From positions 90,545 through 154,544 of the forward strand of contig WVSL01000009.1 in NCBI GenBank assembly GCA_015689685.1: DNA of 64,000 nt, read 5' to 3'. The stretch is from Rhodobacterales bacterium HKCCE2091 (lineage in GTDB: Bacteria; Pseudomonadota; Alphaproteobacteria; Rhodobacterales; Rhodobacteraceae). The notes under the pieces are model-generated. The model was not told where the DNA came from. It searched no databases and saw only the letters and a list, made by a program, of their open reading frames with translations. A program made the translations under genes and the position numbers. Below are positions 36,073-46,000 of this stretch, piece after piece (position 1 is the first letter of the stretch; every line of letters starts with the position of its first letter).

Positions 36073-37377
36073 CTAGCGCTTGATGTTGGTGGTTTCCTGC
36101 AGCATCTCGTCGACGGTCTGGATCACCTTCGCGTTCGACGAATACGCCCGTTGCGTCTGGATCAGGTTGGTGAGTTCGCCGGCGACGTCGGTCGTGGACA
36201 GCTCACGCGAGTATCCGGAGATCTCGCCGGTGGGGCCGTCGCCGCCATCCCACAGGAAGAACGAGCCGGACTGCGGCGAGACCTGGTAGGCCTGGTCGCC
36301 GAGCGCGATAAGGCCGTTGGCGTTCGGCACGTCCACGACGGGGATCTGGTAGAGCGTGCGGGTGAAGCCGGTGTCGTAGGACGCCTGCAGGAGCCCGTTC
36401 TCGGTGATTTCGACCGCGGTCAGGTTGCCGACCGGAGAGCCGTCCTTGATCAGGGAGGTCGGGGCGAAACTGTCTGAGAGCTGCGTCAGGCCGTTGGGGT
36501 CGCCGAGCTGCCCGATGGTGACCGACATCGGGCCGCCCGCCACGTTCAGCGACAGCGTGCCGGTCAGCCCGTCATAGGCGCCGCCGGAGACGACGGTGAC
36601 GTTCTGGAGGGTGCCGCCGTTGGCGCGGCTGTTGTCGAAGGTCAGCGTGTATTCCCCGATCACAGCGCCCGCCGAGGCGGTGTCGGTGATGACCATCGTC
36701 CATTCGTTGGAGCTGCCGGTAGCGGGAATGGTCGGGGTGAAGCTGATGTTGAGCGCCTCGGACGTGCCGAGGTTGCCGTAGTATTCGACAGTCAGCGGCA
36801 GGGCATCGCCGGAGCCGCCGGCATAGGTTTCCGTCGCGGGGAGGTTCACGCCGAGCGTGATTTCCGTCGTCGGGTCGCCCGAGGTCTGGTTGAAGTTCAG
36901 CACCACCGGTTCGAGGTCGTTCTTCGTGTCGCGTGCGAAGGTCGGGATCGTGCCGTCCGCGTCGGCAGGCCAGCCGAGCAGGACGAGGCCGCCTTCTGTC
37001 CGGAGGATGCCGTTGGCGTCGGTGCGGAAGGAGCCGGTCGAGGTCATCATCATCGGCGTGTCGGTCGCGCCGTTTTCGACCGACGAGATGGTGGTGACGG
37101 GCAGCATACCGCGGCCCGAGATCGCGATGTCGAGCGGGTGGCTGGAGGTCACCAGCGGGCCCTGCTGGTCGATGATGCGCTGTGTCCGCGCCTGCACGCC
37201 GCCGGCGGAGTAGGTGCTGCTGCTGCCGTTGTTGAGGACGAAGCTCTGGAACTCCACCGTCGAGCGCTTGTAGCCGTAGGTGCTCGCGTTCGCGATGTTG
37301 TCCGAGATCGTCGCCAGGCGGACGGCGTTGGCGTTGAGCCCGGCCACACCGGCGTTGAGCGAGGAGGAAATGGTCAT
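36073..37377 (-). CDS. flgE: Flagellar hook protein FlgE
   Basis: A 434-residue hook subunit. It has the N-terminal MTISSSLNAGVAGLNANAVRLATISDNIANASTYGYKRS, the axial-protein loop HPLDIAISGRGMLPVTT, a D2-like middle (VLNFNQTSGDPTTEITLGVNLP) and the C-terminal LSTTDVAGELTNLIQTQRAYSSNAKVIQTVDEMLQETTNIKR. GAGGAGGA-like sequence lies inside the start region. First gene of the flgE-K-L-I operon, with a CtrA-like site upstream. Confidence 0.95.
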   Translation of the reverse strand: MTISSSLNAGVAGLNANAVRLATISDNIANASTYGYKRSTVEFQSFVLNNGSSSTYSAGGVQARTQRIIDQQGPLVTSSHPLDIAISGRGMLPVTTISSVENGATDTPMMMTSTGSFRTDANGILRTEGGLVLLGWPADADGTIPTFARDTKNDLEPVVLNFNQTSGDPTTEITLGVNLPATETYAGGSGDALPLTVEYYGNLGTSEALNISFTPTIPATGSSNEWTMVITDTASAGAVIGEYTLTFDNSRANGGTLQNVTVVSGGAYDGLTGTLSLNVAGGPMSVTIGQLGDPNGLTQLSDSFAPTSLIKDGSPVGNLTAVEITENGLLQASYDTGFTRTLYQIPVVDVPNANGLIALGDQAYQVSPQSGSFFLWDGGDGPTGEISGYSRELSTTDVAGELTNLIQTQRAYSSNAKVIQTVDEMLQETTNIKR

Positions 37378-37434
37378 GCACTGCGCCTTTCTGATGCACC
37401 GCTGAGGGTTCGGGCGATCCTTCGTGGATCGGGC

Positions 37435-37450
37435 TTAAGGTGCTGCTAAC
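37435..37450. promoter_or_regulatory. Candidate CtrA site upstream of flgE
   Basis: TTAA-N7-CTAAC matches the CtrA dyad at 7 of 8 positions, including the trailing C. It lies 58 bp upstream of the flgE ATG in the 108-bp gap between motB and flgE. Confidence 0.5.
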
Positions 37451-37485
37451 AGATAAAAACCGCCGGAGATTCGCCGCCGCGGACG

Positions 37486-38328
37486 TCAGAGCCGGTCGCG
37501 CAGGAGGATCACCTCGACCCGGTCGTTGCGCGCGGCGAGCGGGTCCGATGTGACCGGCCTGTTGTTGCCGTAACCCGTGACCCGTTCGATCCGCCGGGGC
37601 GACAGGCCGCCGGCTTCGAGAAGCCGGCGCATGAGCGCGCTGCGCCGCGTGGAAAGGTCGATCCGGTCGGCCGACTGGCGCACCAGCGGTTCGGTGGCGA
37701 CGTGGGCGTCGATCGCGACCTGGTTGGTCACGGTCGAGAACAGGTCCGATAGGACGGCGGCGAAATCCGGTAGCCAGAAGACGGGTTCGCCGCCCGCATC
37801 GAACAGGGGGGCGTCGGGGAGCGAGAAGATCTCGATGATGAGACCCTCGTCGGTCAGGCGGGTCTGGACGTGCCGCAGCACGAGCTCGGTCACGTAACTG
37901 TCGCCGCCGGCTTCCGCCAGCGCACGGCCGATCGCGTCCATCATCGCGTCGTCCGCGTTCTCCTGCTCCTCCAGGTAGTCGCTGCCGAGCATCCCGTTGC
38001 TCTGCCGCCCCTCCGTCGGGCGGCGATCGGCGGCGCCAGTGCCCTCTTGCGCGATGGTTTCCTCGGAGAATACGTTCTCGCCGCCGAAAGCGCCGTCGCC
38101 GCCGCCGGAGACGCGGCTGATCGGCACCGTCGGGCTGAAGTAATCCGCGAGGCCCATGCGCTGCTGTTCCGTCGTCGCGTTCAGGAGCCACATGAGCATG
38201 AAGAACGCCATCATCGCGGTGACGAAGTCGGCATAGGCCACCTTCCACGCGCCGCCGTGGTGCCCGCCACCGGCGATGATCTTCTTCTTCTTGATGATGA
38301 TCGGGCGTTCGTCGGGAAGATTCGCCAT
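37486..38328 (-). CDS. motB: Flagellar stator protein MotB
   Basis: A 280-residue stator subunit with a basic N-terminus (IIIKKKK). A single membrane helix AWKVAYADFVTAMMAFFMLMWLLN carries the proton-binding Asp (about residue 34). The C-terminal OmpA-like peptidoglycan-binding domain has VAIDAHVATEPL, LSTRRSALMRRLLEAGGLSPRRIERVTGYGNNRPV and ARNDRVEVILL. It is isolated from motA by 9 kb of other genes and probably has its own promoter. Confidence 0.95.
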   Translation of the reverse strand: MANLPDERPIIIKKKKIIAGGGHHGGAWKVAYADFVTAMMAFFMLMWLLNATTEQQRMGLADYFSPTVPISRVSGGGDGAFGGENVFSEETIAQEGTGAADRRPTEGRQSNGMLGSDYLEEQENADDAMMDAIGRALAEAGGDSYVTELVLRHVQTRLTDEGLIIEIFSLPDAPLFDAGGEPVFWLPDFAAVLSDLFSTVTNQVAIDAHVATEPLVRQSADRIDLSTRRSALMRRLLEAGGLSPRRIERVTGYGNNRPVTSDPLAARNDRVEVILLRDRL

Positions 38329-38376
38329 CGGGGCACCGGTACGCTTGGAAACTCCGGCCGGGGTAGCAGCGAAACC

Positions 38377-38391
38377 TGAACCCGTGCTTAA
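38377..38391. promoter_or_regulatory. Candidate CtrA site upstream of motB
   Basis: On the minus strand TTAA-N7-TTCA matches the CtrA dyad at 7 of 8 positions, 49 bp upstream of the motB ATG. It is the same variant as the site before flagellin. Confidence 0.45.
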
Positions 38392-38403
38392 GCCCTCGAC
38401 CGC

Positions 38404-39318
38404 TCAGGCGAGGCGGGACAGTGCCAGCAGCGCCAGCGCCGCCGTTCCGACCGCGCCCTGCCGTCTCGCGCGCGCCGCCGTCAGCGCGCGGAGGCGGCCG
38501 CGCCCGCCGGGTCCGTCCGCCAGCGCGGCAAGGCTGGCGCGCGTCTCCGGCAGGAGATGGACGGCCACGGACCCGAGCGCGGCGTGATGGGCCGAAAGCC
38601 ATCGTGCCCACTGGCGGCCCACAACAAGGCGTGCCCGCCGCATCCGCGCGGCGATGCCGGCATGTGCCCCGAGCGTTGCACCCGCATGCTGGCGGTAGGC
38701 GAGAACCGGGGCGGGGTCGACCAGTATCTCGGCCCCTGTGCCGGTCATGAGCGCGTAGAGCCACCAGTCGTGGAACGGCGGCAGGACCGCCGGCCGCGCC
38801 GCGCGGACGAGGTCGATCGCGGCGCGGTTCATCATGATCGTGTTTCCGGCCAGCACGTTCTGGACGAGCGCGTTTCCGAACGATGGTCTCGGCAGCGCCC
38901 GCGGACGGGCGCGGATCGGCCGCCCCCGCGCATCGACGAGGGCTGTCCGGGCCGCGTAGATCGCGGGGCGTCCGCGAGGCGCCGCGCGCAGGACCGCAAG
39001 GCCGCGCGACAGCCGGTCCGGGAACCAGATGTCATCCTGGTCCGAAAGCGCCACGTAGCGGGTTTCCGGGGCGACCCGGTCGAGCATCGACAGGTAGTTG
39101 GCCGCCACGCCCCGCCGCGGCCCCTCCAACAGCTGCAATCCCGCCCCCGGGCGCGCGGTGGCGAAGGCGGACAGCATCGCCTTCGTCCCGTCTGTGGAGC
39201 CGTCATCGGACACCATCAGCGTCCAGTCCCGCGCCGATTGCCCCGCGATGGAGGCCAGCTGCGGGCCGAGATGGGCTTCGCCGTTCAGCGTACCCAACAG
39301 GATCTCGATCTCAGCCAT
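38404..39318 (-). CDS. GT2-family glycosyltransferase
   Basis: A 304-residue GT-A fold transferase: EILLGTLNGEAHLGPQLASIAGQSARDWTLMVSDDGSTDGT (nucleotide-sugar site), VALSDQDDIWFPDRL (DxD-like QDD) and HDWWLYALMTG. This layout resembles rhamnosyltransferases, which would suit the nearby dTDP-rhamnose genes, but the acceptor and donor are not certain. It overlaps the upstream kpsM-like gene by 8 bp and ends 75 bp before the motB start, so the two are one unit running toward the flagellar island. Confidence 0.88.
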   Translation of the reverse strand: MAEIEILLGTLNGEAHLGPQLASIAGQSARDWTLMVSDDGSTDGTKAMLSAFATARPGAGLQLLEGPRRGVAANYLSMLDRVAPETRYVALSDQDDIWFPDRLSRGLAVLRAAPRGRPAIYAARTALVDARGRPIRARPRALPRPSFGNALVQNVLAGNTIMMNRAAIDLVRAARPAVLPPFHDWWLYALMTGTGAEILVDPAPVLAYRQHAGATLGAHAGIAARMRRARLVVGRQWARWLSAHHAALGSVAVHLLPETRASLAALADGPGGRGRLRALTAARARRQGAVGTAALALLALSRLA

Positions 39319-40135
39319 GCACGATGTCCCTGTGATAGCGGCTCAGGAAGACGAGGCCGAAGGCGAACAGGAACAGCGACAGGCCGAAAACGTAGGCGGG
39401 CGACAGATAGAGGGCGTCGTAAACCGGGTAGAACGCCGTCCGCATCGCGCCGACGACGTGAACCAGGGGGTTCCACCAGAGCCAGCCGCGATAGGGCTCC
39501 GGCACTGCGTCGTAGATGAAGAACACGCAGGACACGAGGAACAGGGGGCGGTTCAGGATCGACCAGACCTGCTGCCAGACCGGGAATATCGAGACCAGAA
39601 CGCAGTTCATCGTGCCGACCCCGAGCGCCAGGGCTGCCGCCATAGCATAGGCGAGCGCGAGCGCGCGCGGGTCGAGGACGGACCGCGTGTCGAAGCACAG
39701 GAGGATCGCCGCGAAGATGATGTACCCGACCAGGAGCGACGTCAGGGCGTTCAGGGCGAAGCGGGCGAACAGCGCGTCGGTGAAGGTCACGCTCGGGTAG
39801 GCCAGCAATTGTCGGGAGAAGTTGAGCGATTGCGCGATCTTGCCCGACAGGTCGGCGTAGAACAGGAACGGCACGAGCCCGGTCGCGTAGAACAGCGGGA
39901 AGGCATGGCCGAGCGGGGGCGCCGCGAAACCGAGCGAGAAGATGAAGGTCAGGAGGAAGATGCCGAGGGCCGGTTCCATCACGGCCCAGAGGTATCCGCC
40001 GGGCGAGCGGCCGTAACTCACGCTCATCTCCCGCAACACCAGCGCCGCGACCGCGCGCGTGGCCGGTAACCGGCGCCGGGGCCTCGGCGGGCGCGGTGGC
40101 GTGGCCGGAAGCGGGCGGGGGATCGGGATGGTCAC
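39311..40135 (-). CDS. kpsM: Capsular polysaccharide ABC exporter permease (KpsM-like)
   Basis: A 274-residue ABC-2 type permease with six hydrophobic segments in the C-terminal 230 residues and a Pro/Arg-rich N-terminal extension. LREMSVSYGRSPGGYLWAVMEPALGIFLLTFIFS, SYPSVTF-like YPSVTFTDALFARF and WWNPLVHVVGAMRTAFYP match KpsM/Wzm export permeases. It starts at GTG with GGAGG 8 nt upstream. It is divergent from kpsE and kpsT, which should form the same exporter. Confidence 0.9.
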   Translation of the reverse strand: MTIPIPRPLPATPPRPPRPRRRLPATRAVAALVLREMSVSYGRSPGGYLWAVMEPALGIFLLTFIFSLGFAAPPLGHAFPLFYATGLVPFLFYADLSGKIAQSLNFSRQLLAYPSVTFTDALFARFALNALTSLLVGYIIFAAILLCFDTRSVLDPRALALAYAMAAALALGVGTMNCVLVSIFPVWQQVWSILNRPLFLVSCVFFIYDAVPEPYRGWLWWNPLVHVVGAMRTAFYPVYDALYLSPAYVFGLSLFLFAFGLVFLSRYHRDIVHG

Positions 40136-40231
40136 TCGCAGGGCCTCCGTTCGGGGAGAATTAACCGTCGCTGCCTAGAACCGGACCTAGCCGAATCTCG
40201 GTTACGGAACGGTTCACGCGGAGGAACGGGC

Positions 40232-41431
40232 ATGGGTGCGGCCGAAGCAGAACGGCGGGTCGAGGCGATCCGCCCGGTGCCACCGCCGCCCGCGCCCGGC
40301 ACGCTCGATTACCCGGTCGCGGGACCGGCCCGGAGGCGCGGTCGCCACCTCGCCGTGACGCTGTCGTTTTTCGCCTTCGTCGCGCTGCCCGTCGCCGTGA
40401 CGGCCTGGTACCTCTGGGCCCGCGCCGCGGATCAGTACGCCTCGCGCGTGGCCTTCTCCGTCCGGGCGGAGGAACAGGGCCCGGCGATCGAGCTCCTCGG
40501 CGGTATCACCGAGCTTTCGGGCGCGAGTTCCTCCGATACCGACATCCTCTACGATTTCCTGCAAAGCCAGGACCTGGTGCAGCGGACCGACCGGCAACTC
40601 GACCTGCGCGCGATCTGGTCTCGTGCTGATCCGGCGCAGGACCCCGTGTTCGCGTTTCACGGGCCCGGAACCATCGAAGATCTTGTAGAACATTGGAATC
40701 GCATGGTCCGGATCGGCTACGACACTGCAACCGGCCTCATCGACATCCGGGTGCTTGCCTTCGATCCCGAGGAGGCGCGCTCCATCGCCCGCGCGATCCA
40801 GACCGAATCGAGCGCGATGATCAACGATCTCTCGGTCGCCGCGCGGGAGGACGCGATAGGCTACGCCCGCGCCGAACGCGACCGCGCCGAGGACCGGCTG
40901 TCACGGGCCCGCGTCGCGCTGACCGCATTCCGCACCCGAACCAGGATCGTCGATCCGACCATCGATACCGAGGGCCGGATGGGTCTCGTCGCGACGTTGC
41001 AGGCGCAACTCGCCGAGGCTTTGATCGAACTCGATCTCCTCCGCGACACCACCCGGGCGAGCGACCCGAGGATCGAACAGGCGGAACGGCGCATCGAGGT
41101 GATCGAGGATCGGATCGAGGCCGAACGGGCGCAGATCGGCGCCGGCGGGGACGGCACGGCCTTCGCGGATCTTGTAGAGGAATACGAGAGGCTCGTGGCC
41201 GACAAGGAGTTCGCCCAGGAGGCCTGGGTCGCCGCGCTGGCGGCCTACGACCTTGCGGTCGCGGAGGCGCAGCGGCAAAGCCGTTACCTCGCGGCCCATA
41301 TCCGGCCGACCCTCGCGGAGGCCGCGGAATACCCAGACCGTCCGATGATCCTCGGCCTCGTGGCGGTGTTCCTGTTCCTCGCGTGGTCGGCGCTGGTGCT
41401 GATCGGCTACGCGCTCAGGGATCGGCGATAA
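40232..41431 (+). CDS. kpsE: Capsule export inner-membrane protein (KpsE-like polysaccharide co-polymerase)
   Basis: A 399-residue protein with membrane helices at about 41-63 and 372-392 that bracket a long coiled-coil periplasmic region (ARAERDRAEDRLSRARVALTAFRTRTRIVDP, RIEQAERRIEVIEDRIEAERAQI). This is the PCP-3/KpsE arrangement that links the ABC exporter to the outer-membrane channel. GAGGAAC precedes the ATG. It is followed after 3 bp by kpsT. The outer-membrane partner KpsD is not in the window. Confidence 0.88.
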   Translation: MGAAEAERRVEAIRPVPPPPAPGTLDYPVAGPARRRGRHLAVTLSFFAFVALPVAVTAWYLWARAADQYASRVAFSVRAEEQGPAIELLGGITELSGASSSDTDILYDFLQSQDLVQRTDRQLDLRAIWSRADPAQDPVFAFHGPGTIEDLVEHWNRMVRIGYDTATGLIDIRVLAFDPEEARSIARAIQTESSAMINDLSVAAREDAIGYARAERDRAEDRLSRARVALTAFRTRTRIVDPTIDTEGRMGLVATLQAQLAEALIELDLLRDTTRASDPRIEQAERRIEVIEDRIEAERAQIGAGGDGTAFADLVEEYERLVADKEFAQEAWVAALAAYDLAVAEAQRQSRYLAAHIRPTLAEAAEYPDRPMILGLVAVFLFLAWSALVLIGYALRDRR

Positions 41432-41434
41432 CCG

Positions 41435-42106
41435 ATGATCGAGATCCGGAATCTCTCAAAGGAATTCTACCTCGCCGGCGTGCGCCGCGTCCTGTTCAGG
41501 GGCCTGAACCTGCGGTTGCCGTCCGGCGTGCCTGTGGCGCTTCTTGGCCGGAACGGTTCGGGCAAGACCACGCTACTCAGGATCGTCTCCGGCATCATGG
41601 ACCCGTCGCGCGGAGAGGTCGTTTCCGACGGCACGGTGTCCTGGCCCGTGGGCTTCGCGGGGTCGTTCCATCCGGAACTCACGGGGTCGCAGAACACCCG
41701 GTTCGTGGCGCGCATCTACGGTGTCGACAGCGACGAGTTGTCCGATTTCGTGCAGTCCTTCGCCGGAATCGGGCGGCATTTCCACCTGCCGTTCCGAAGC
41801 TATTCCGCCGGGATGAGATCGCGGCTCGCCTTCGGCGTCTCGATGGGCATCCCGTTCGATACCTATCTCGTGGACGAGGTCACCTCTGTCGGCGACGGCG
41901 CGTTCCGCGAGAAATCGGCGGAGGTCTTCGCCGCCCGGATGCGGAACGCCGGGGCAATCGTCGTCAGCCACTCCATGCCCCTGCTCAAGCGGTTCTGCAC
42001 CGCGGGCGTCGTGCTGACCGGCGACGGCGCGACCTATCACCCGGCCATCTCCGACGCCATCGATCACCACAACGCCGTTCTCGGCCTGGGAGCCGCACCC
42101 GCATGA
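41435..42106 (+). CDS. kpsT: Capsular polysaccharide ABC exporter ATPase (KpsT-like)
   Basis: A 223-residue ATPase with P-loop LLGRNGSGKTTLLRIVSG (about 36-53), the signature region SYSAGMRSRLAFGVSMG in place of LSGGQ, and Walker B FDTYLVDEV. This combination is typical of KpsT/Wzt exporters. VGFAGSFHPELTGSQNTRFVARIYG is also family-specific. It overlaps the next gene by 4 bp. Confidence 0.92.
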   Translation: MIEIRNLSKEFYLAGVRRVLFRGLNLRLPSGVPVALLGRNGSGKTTLLRIVSGIMDPSRGEVVSDGTVSWPVGFAGSFHPELTGSQNTRFVARIYGVDSDELSDFVQSFAGIGRHFHLPFRSYSAGMRSRLAFGVSMGIPFDTYLVDEVTSVGDGAFREKSAEVFAARMRNAGAIVVSHSMPLLKRFCTAGVVLTGDGATYHPAISDAIDHHNAVLGLGAAPA

Positions 42107-43071
42107 CCCCGATCACGATCCATATCGGAATGAACAAGACCGGCACCTCGGCGTTGCAGGCTGCGTTGCACCGGAACCGGCGCGCGCTGCTGAAAGCCGG
42201 GTTCCACTACCCGGATACCGGGCTCGGCAGTCTGAGCGAGGGCGCGGGCCTGCATTACCGGTTCAGCGAATCCTTCCTGCGGGATGCGGCGACGGCGCGG
42301 ACCATCACCGCCGCGCTCCTCAGGGAGATCGACGAAAGGAACGCGGACCATGCCTTCGTCAGTTCCGAATTCCTCGTCGAGCTGAAGGACCTGACCGCCC
42401 TGGCGGAGGCCTTCGCGGGCCGGGATGTCCGGGTTCTCGTCTACCTGCGCCGTCACGATCACTGGTTGCCGTCGCTGTTCGCCCAGGCCGTGAAGACCCG
42501 GCCGCAACCGCCCTGGGGGCCGTCCATTGAGGACTTCATCGACTTCGTCCGCACCCGTTCGACCCACTACTACCGGTTCGGTGCCTTGCTCGAGCGTTGG
42601 TCCGAAGCCTTCGGCCGCGATGCGATGATCGTGCGGACCTACGGGCCCGGCGGCACGACCGATACGGTCGCGGACGTCTTCGACCTGTTCGGCATCGACC
42701 CGGCGGCGGTTCCGGGCCTGACCCTTCCCAAAGGTCGGGTAAACGGCGCGCCGTCGCGGCGGCAACTCGCCGCCATCGACCACCTTCAGCGTGCCCGGAT
42801 TCCGGCTTTCGACCGGATCCGCCTCGTGGACCGCATCCTGTCGCTCGACGACGGAGAGAAACCCCGCCGCCTGATGACGCAGGCCACCGCGCGTGCACTG
42901 GTCGAGGAACACGCCGCGGACTACGCCGAAATCGCGCGCACCTACCTCGGTCGGGCGGACGGCATCCTGTTCGACGAGCCGATGCCCGAACCCGGCGGCC
43001 CAGACCGGGTCGCGCTCTGGCCCGGTGAAGGGATCACGGTGATGACCGAACTTCTGCGCGAGGCGGTGTGA
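42103..43071 (+). CDS. Sulfotransferase-like protein of the capsule operon
   Basis: A 322-residue protein with an N-terminal HIGMNKTGTSALQAAL (about residues 7-22), the 5'-phosphosulfate-binding loop of PAPS-dependent sulfotransferases. VLVYLRRHDHWLPSLFAQAVK (about 110-130) fits the 3'-phosphate-binding strand. GKTxR-like kinases are excluded because there is no Walker B pair. Coupled to kpsT (ATGA), it may sulfate the exported polysaccharide. Acceptor unknown. Confidence 0.72.
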   Translation: MTPITIHIGMNKTGTSALQAALHRNRRALLKAGFHYPDTGLGSLSEGAGLHYRFSESFLRDAATARTITAALLREIDERNADHAFVSSEFLVELKDLTALAEAFAGRDVRVLVYLRRHDHWLPSLFAQAVKTRPQPPWGPSIEDFIDFVRTRSTHYYRFGALLERWSEAFGRDAMIVRTYGPGGTTDTVADVFDLFGIDPAAVPGLTLPKGRVNGAPSRRQLAAIDHLQRARIPAFDRIRLVDRILSLDDGEKPRRLMTQATARALVEEHAADYAEIARTYLGRADGILFDEPMPEPGGPDRVALWPGEGITVMTELLREAV

Positions 43072-43099
43072 CACCGGTCGCTCCCCGCCCCCGTTTGCG

Positions 43100-46000
43100 T
43101 TACAGGACGAGGATATCGGCCTCCCCGAGCGACGCCGGCGCGACGTTCTCCACGAACAGGCTCGCGCCGCCGAAATCGAACAGCGTGCCCCCCGCCCAGG
43201 CCTGGGCCGCTCCGAGCACGTCCCCTGCGGTCAGCGTGCCGCCGCCGAGATCCGCGTCGAACGCGAGGATGTCACCGGGGGAGAAGTCGGTAACGGTATC
43301 CGCGCCCGCGCGGAACACGAAGCGGTCCGAACCCGCGCCGCCGACTAGCACGTCGTCTCCGCCGCCGCCATCGAGGGTGTCGTCGCCCGACCCGCCGAAC
43401 AGACGGTTGCCGCCGCCGTCACCGACCAGGATATCATCGTGGTTGGACCCCTGGAGGTCCTCGATCGAGGTCAGGTTGTCGCCGAACGCCTCGCCGGTGT
43501 TCCACGACGGATCGGCGAGGTTCACAGTCACGCCAGACGCGGCCGTCCAGTAGGCCGCACGGTCGATCCCCGCGCCGCCGTCCAGCACATCCCCGCCGGG
43601 ACCGCCGAGCAGGATGTCGTCGCCGTCCTGCCCGAACAGCCCGTCAGGGCCACCGCGGCCGTGGATGATGTCATCGCCCGCCCCGCCCCAGATCCGGTTG
43701 CCGGCATCGGTACCGCGCAGGTCGTCGCCGTGGTTGGATCCCTGCAGGTCCTCCACCAGTGCGTAGGTGTCGCCCGCAGCTTCCCCGGTGTTGTTGCCGG
43801 GATAGAGGAAATCGACCCGAACCCCTCCGGGTGCGAGCCAGTAGGCCGCCCGGTCGACCCCGGAGCCGCCATCCATGTGATCCGCCCCCGAACCGCCGAG
43901 CAGGATGTCGTCGCCATCCTGCCCCGACAACGTGTCGTCCCCGGCGCGGCCGTACAGGGTATCGTCGCCGCCAACGCCCCAGATCCGGTTGTCGCCGCCG
44001 TCGCCGCGCAGATCGTCGGCGAAGCCGGTGCCCTGCAGGTCCTCGACCGCGACGAAGCTGTCGCCCGTGGCGTCGCCCGTCCCGATCTCGGGATAGACCA
44101 GGTCGGCAAGGATGCCGGTCGGCGCGGTCCAGTAGGCGGCCCGGTCGCGCCCGTCGCCGCCGTCGATCAGGTCGGCCCCGGACCCGCCGAGCAGGAGGTC
44201 GTCACCACCGCCGCCGAAAAGCGAATCCGGCCCGCCCCGGCCATGCAACGTGTCGGCGCCGTCCATCCCCCAGAGCCGGTTCCCCAGGCCGTCGCCGCGC
44301 AGGTCGTCCCCGAAGCCGGAGCCCTGCAGGTCCTCCACCCCGTCGAACACGTCGCCCGAGGCTTCGCCCCCATTGTTGGCCGCGTCCATCAGGTCCGCTA
44401 TCACGCCGCCGCCTGCCGTCCAGTAGGCCGCCCGGTCGGTGCCGATGCCGCCGGTCAGGATGTCGCCACCCGCCCCGCCGAGAAGGATGTCGTCGCCGGC
44501 ATCCCCCGTCAGCGTGTCGGCACCGCCACGGCCATGCAGGACGTCATCGCCGTCCCGGCCGGTGATCCGGTTCGCCGTGTCCGTACCGCGCAGATCGTCA
44601 CCGTGATCGGAACCCTCGACATGCTCGACCGAGGCGAAGGTGTCGCCGGTGGCTTCACCCGTGTTCGAACCGGGAAACAGGAGATCGACGGTCACTCCCG
44701 CACCGGCCCCGGCGTGGCTGACGGTATCCTCCCCCGCGCCCCCGGTGATGGCGTCCGCGCCTGCGCCGCCGAGGATCAGATCGTCGCCCGGACCGCCGTC
44801 GAGCGTGTCGTCACCCGCCATCCCGTCGATCCGGTTGTCCTCGGTCCCGCCGGTCAGCACCTCCGCTGCCGCGGTCCCGGTCAGGATCGCGCCCGACGAC
44901 GGGTTCCCGACCGGCATCCGGGTCAGTCCGATGGCGGCGGGGGTCAGAACCTCCGCCGCAGTCAGTGACGCGAGGTTGCGGGACACGATGGTCACGGTCT
45001 CGTCCCGGTAAGCGAGGGTCGCGCCGGTCGCCGTGGCGATGAAGGTCACCTGCGCCGCGCTGCGCAGGAACGGAAAGGCGCTCAGGTCGATGACATCCTC
45101 CGCCGGGTCGAAATCGGTGATCGTGTCGCTCGCCCCATCCGCGGCCAGGGCGAACACGTCGCGGCCCGCCCCGCCGGTGAGGACATCGGCGCCGCTTCCG
45201 TCAATCAGCGTGTCGTCACCGCCGCCGCCGTCGATGGTATCGTCGCCCGCACGGCCCCAGAGCACCTGCGCGCGGCTGTCGCCCGCCACCGCGTCCGCGC
45301 CGCCGGTTCCGAGCCAGGCGGGGGCGATGTCGGGCACATCAAAGCGGAACTGGCTCACCCCGGCCTCCGTCGCGGATCCGGCGAACAGTTCCACCTGCTG
45401 GCCGGAGGCGACGAGCGCCAGCGCTGAAACGTTCTCGAGCGCGCGGTCGTCGTCATCCACGAGAACGCCGGTCCGAAGAAGCCGCCCGCCCGGCAGAAGC
45501 TCGAACAACGTCACCCCGTCATCGGCGCCGCCCGCTGCAACGAACACCCTGTCGCCCAGGGTCGCGGTGGCGAGCGCGGTGACGTTCTGAAATCGCGTGC
45601 CGAGATCGTCGATCACATGGTCGACCGGCGACAGGTTTCCCACCGCGTCTATGGCGATGACGCTGAGCGAGGAGGACCCGCGCGCTGCCGCGACGATGTA
45701 GTCTCCGTCGGGCAGGGTGACGTGCCGCAGTTCCGAAACGCCGGAGACACCGAGCCCGTCCGCAGCCCCGGTCGTGTCCACGTGAAACAGGGACCCGCCC
45801 GCGCCGATCGCGTGGCTGGCGATGCTCCGCCCGTCCGGGGAGACCGAAACGAGGAATGGCGCGCCACCCACCACCGCGGTCATCAGGAGGCCCGCACCGC
45901 CCGCCACATCGTTGCCGGCGAGCGCGGTCAGGGCGGCGGGCGACTCCACGCGCCACGCCATCAGCGCCGCATCGCGGTATCCTGAACCGTAGAGATACTG

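Noticed and set aside
43100..44740. Regular repeats that might be taken for a CRISPR or other non-coding array
   Set aside because: The 291-bp units are in frame and encode RTX calcium-binding modules. There are no short identical repeats with unique spacers.
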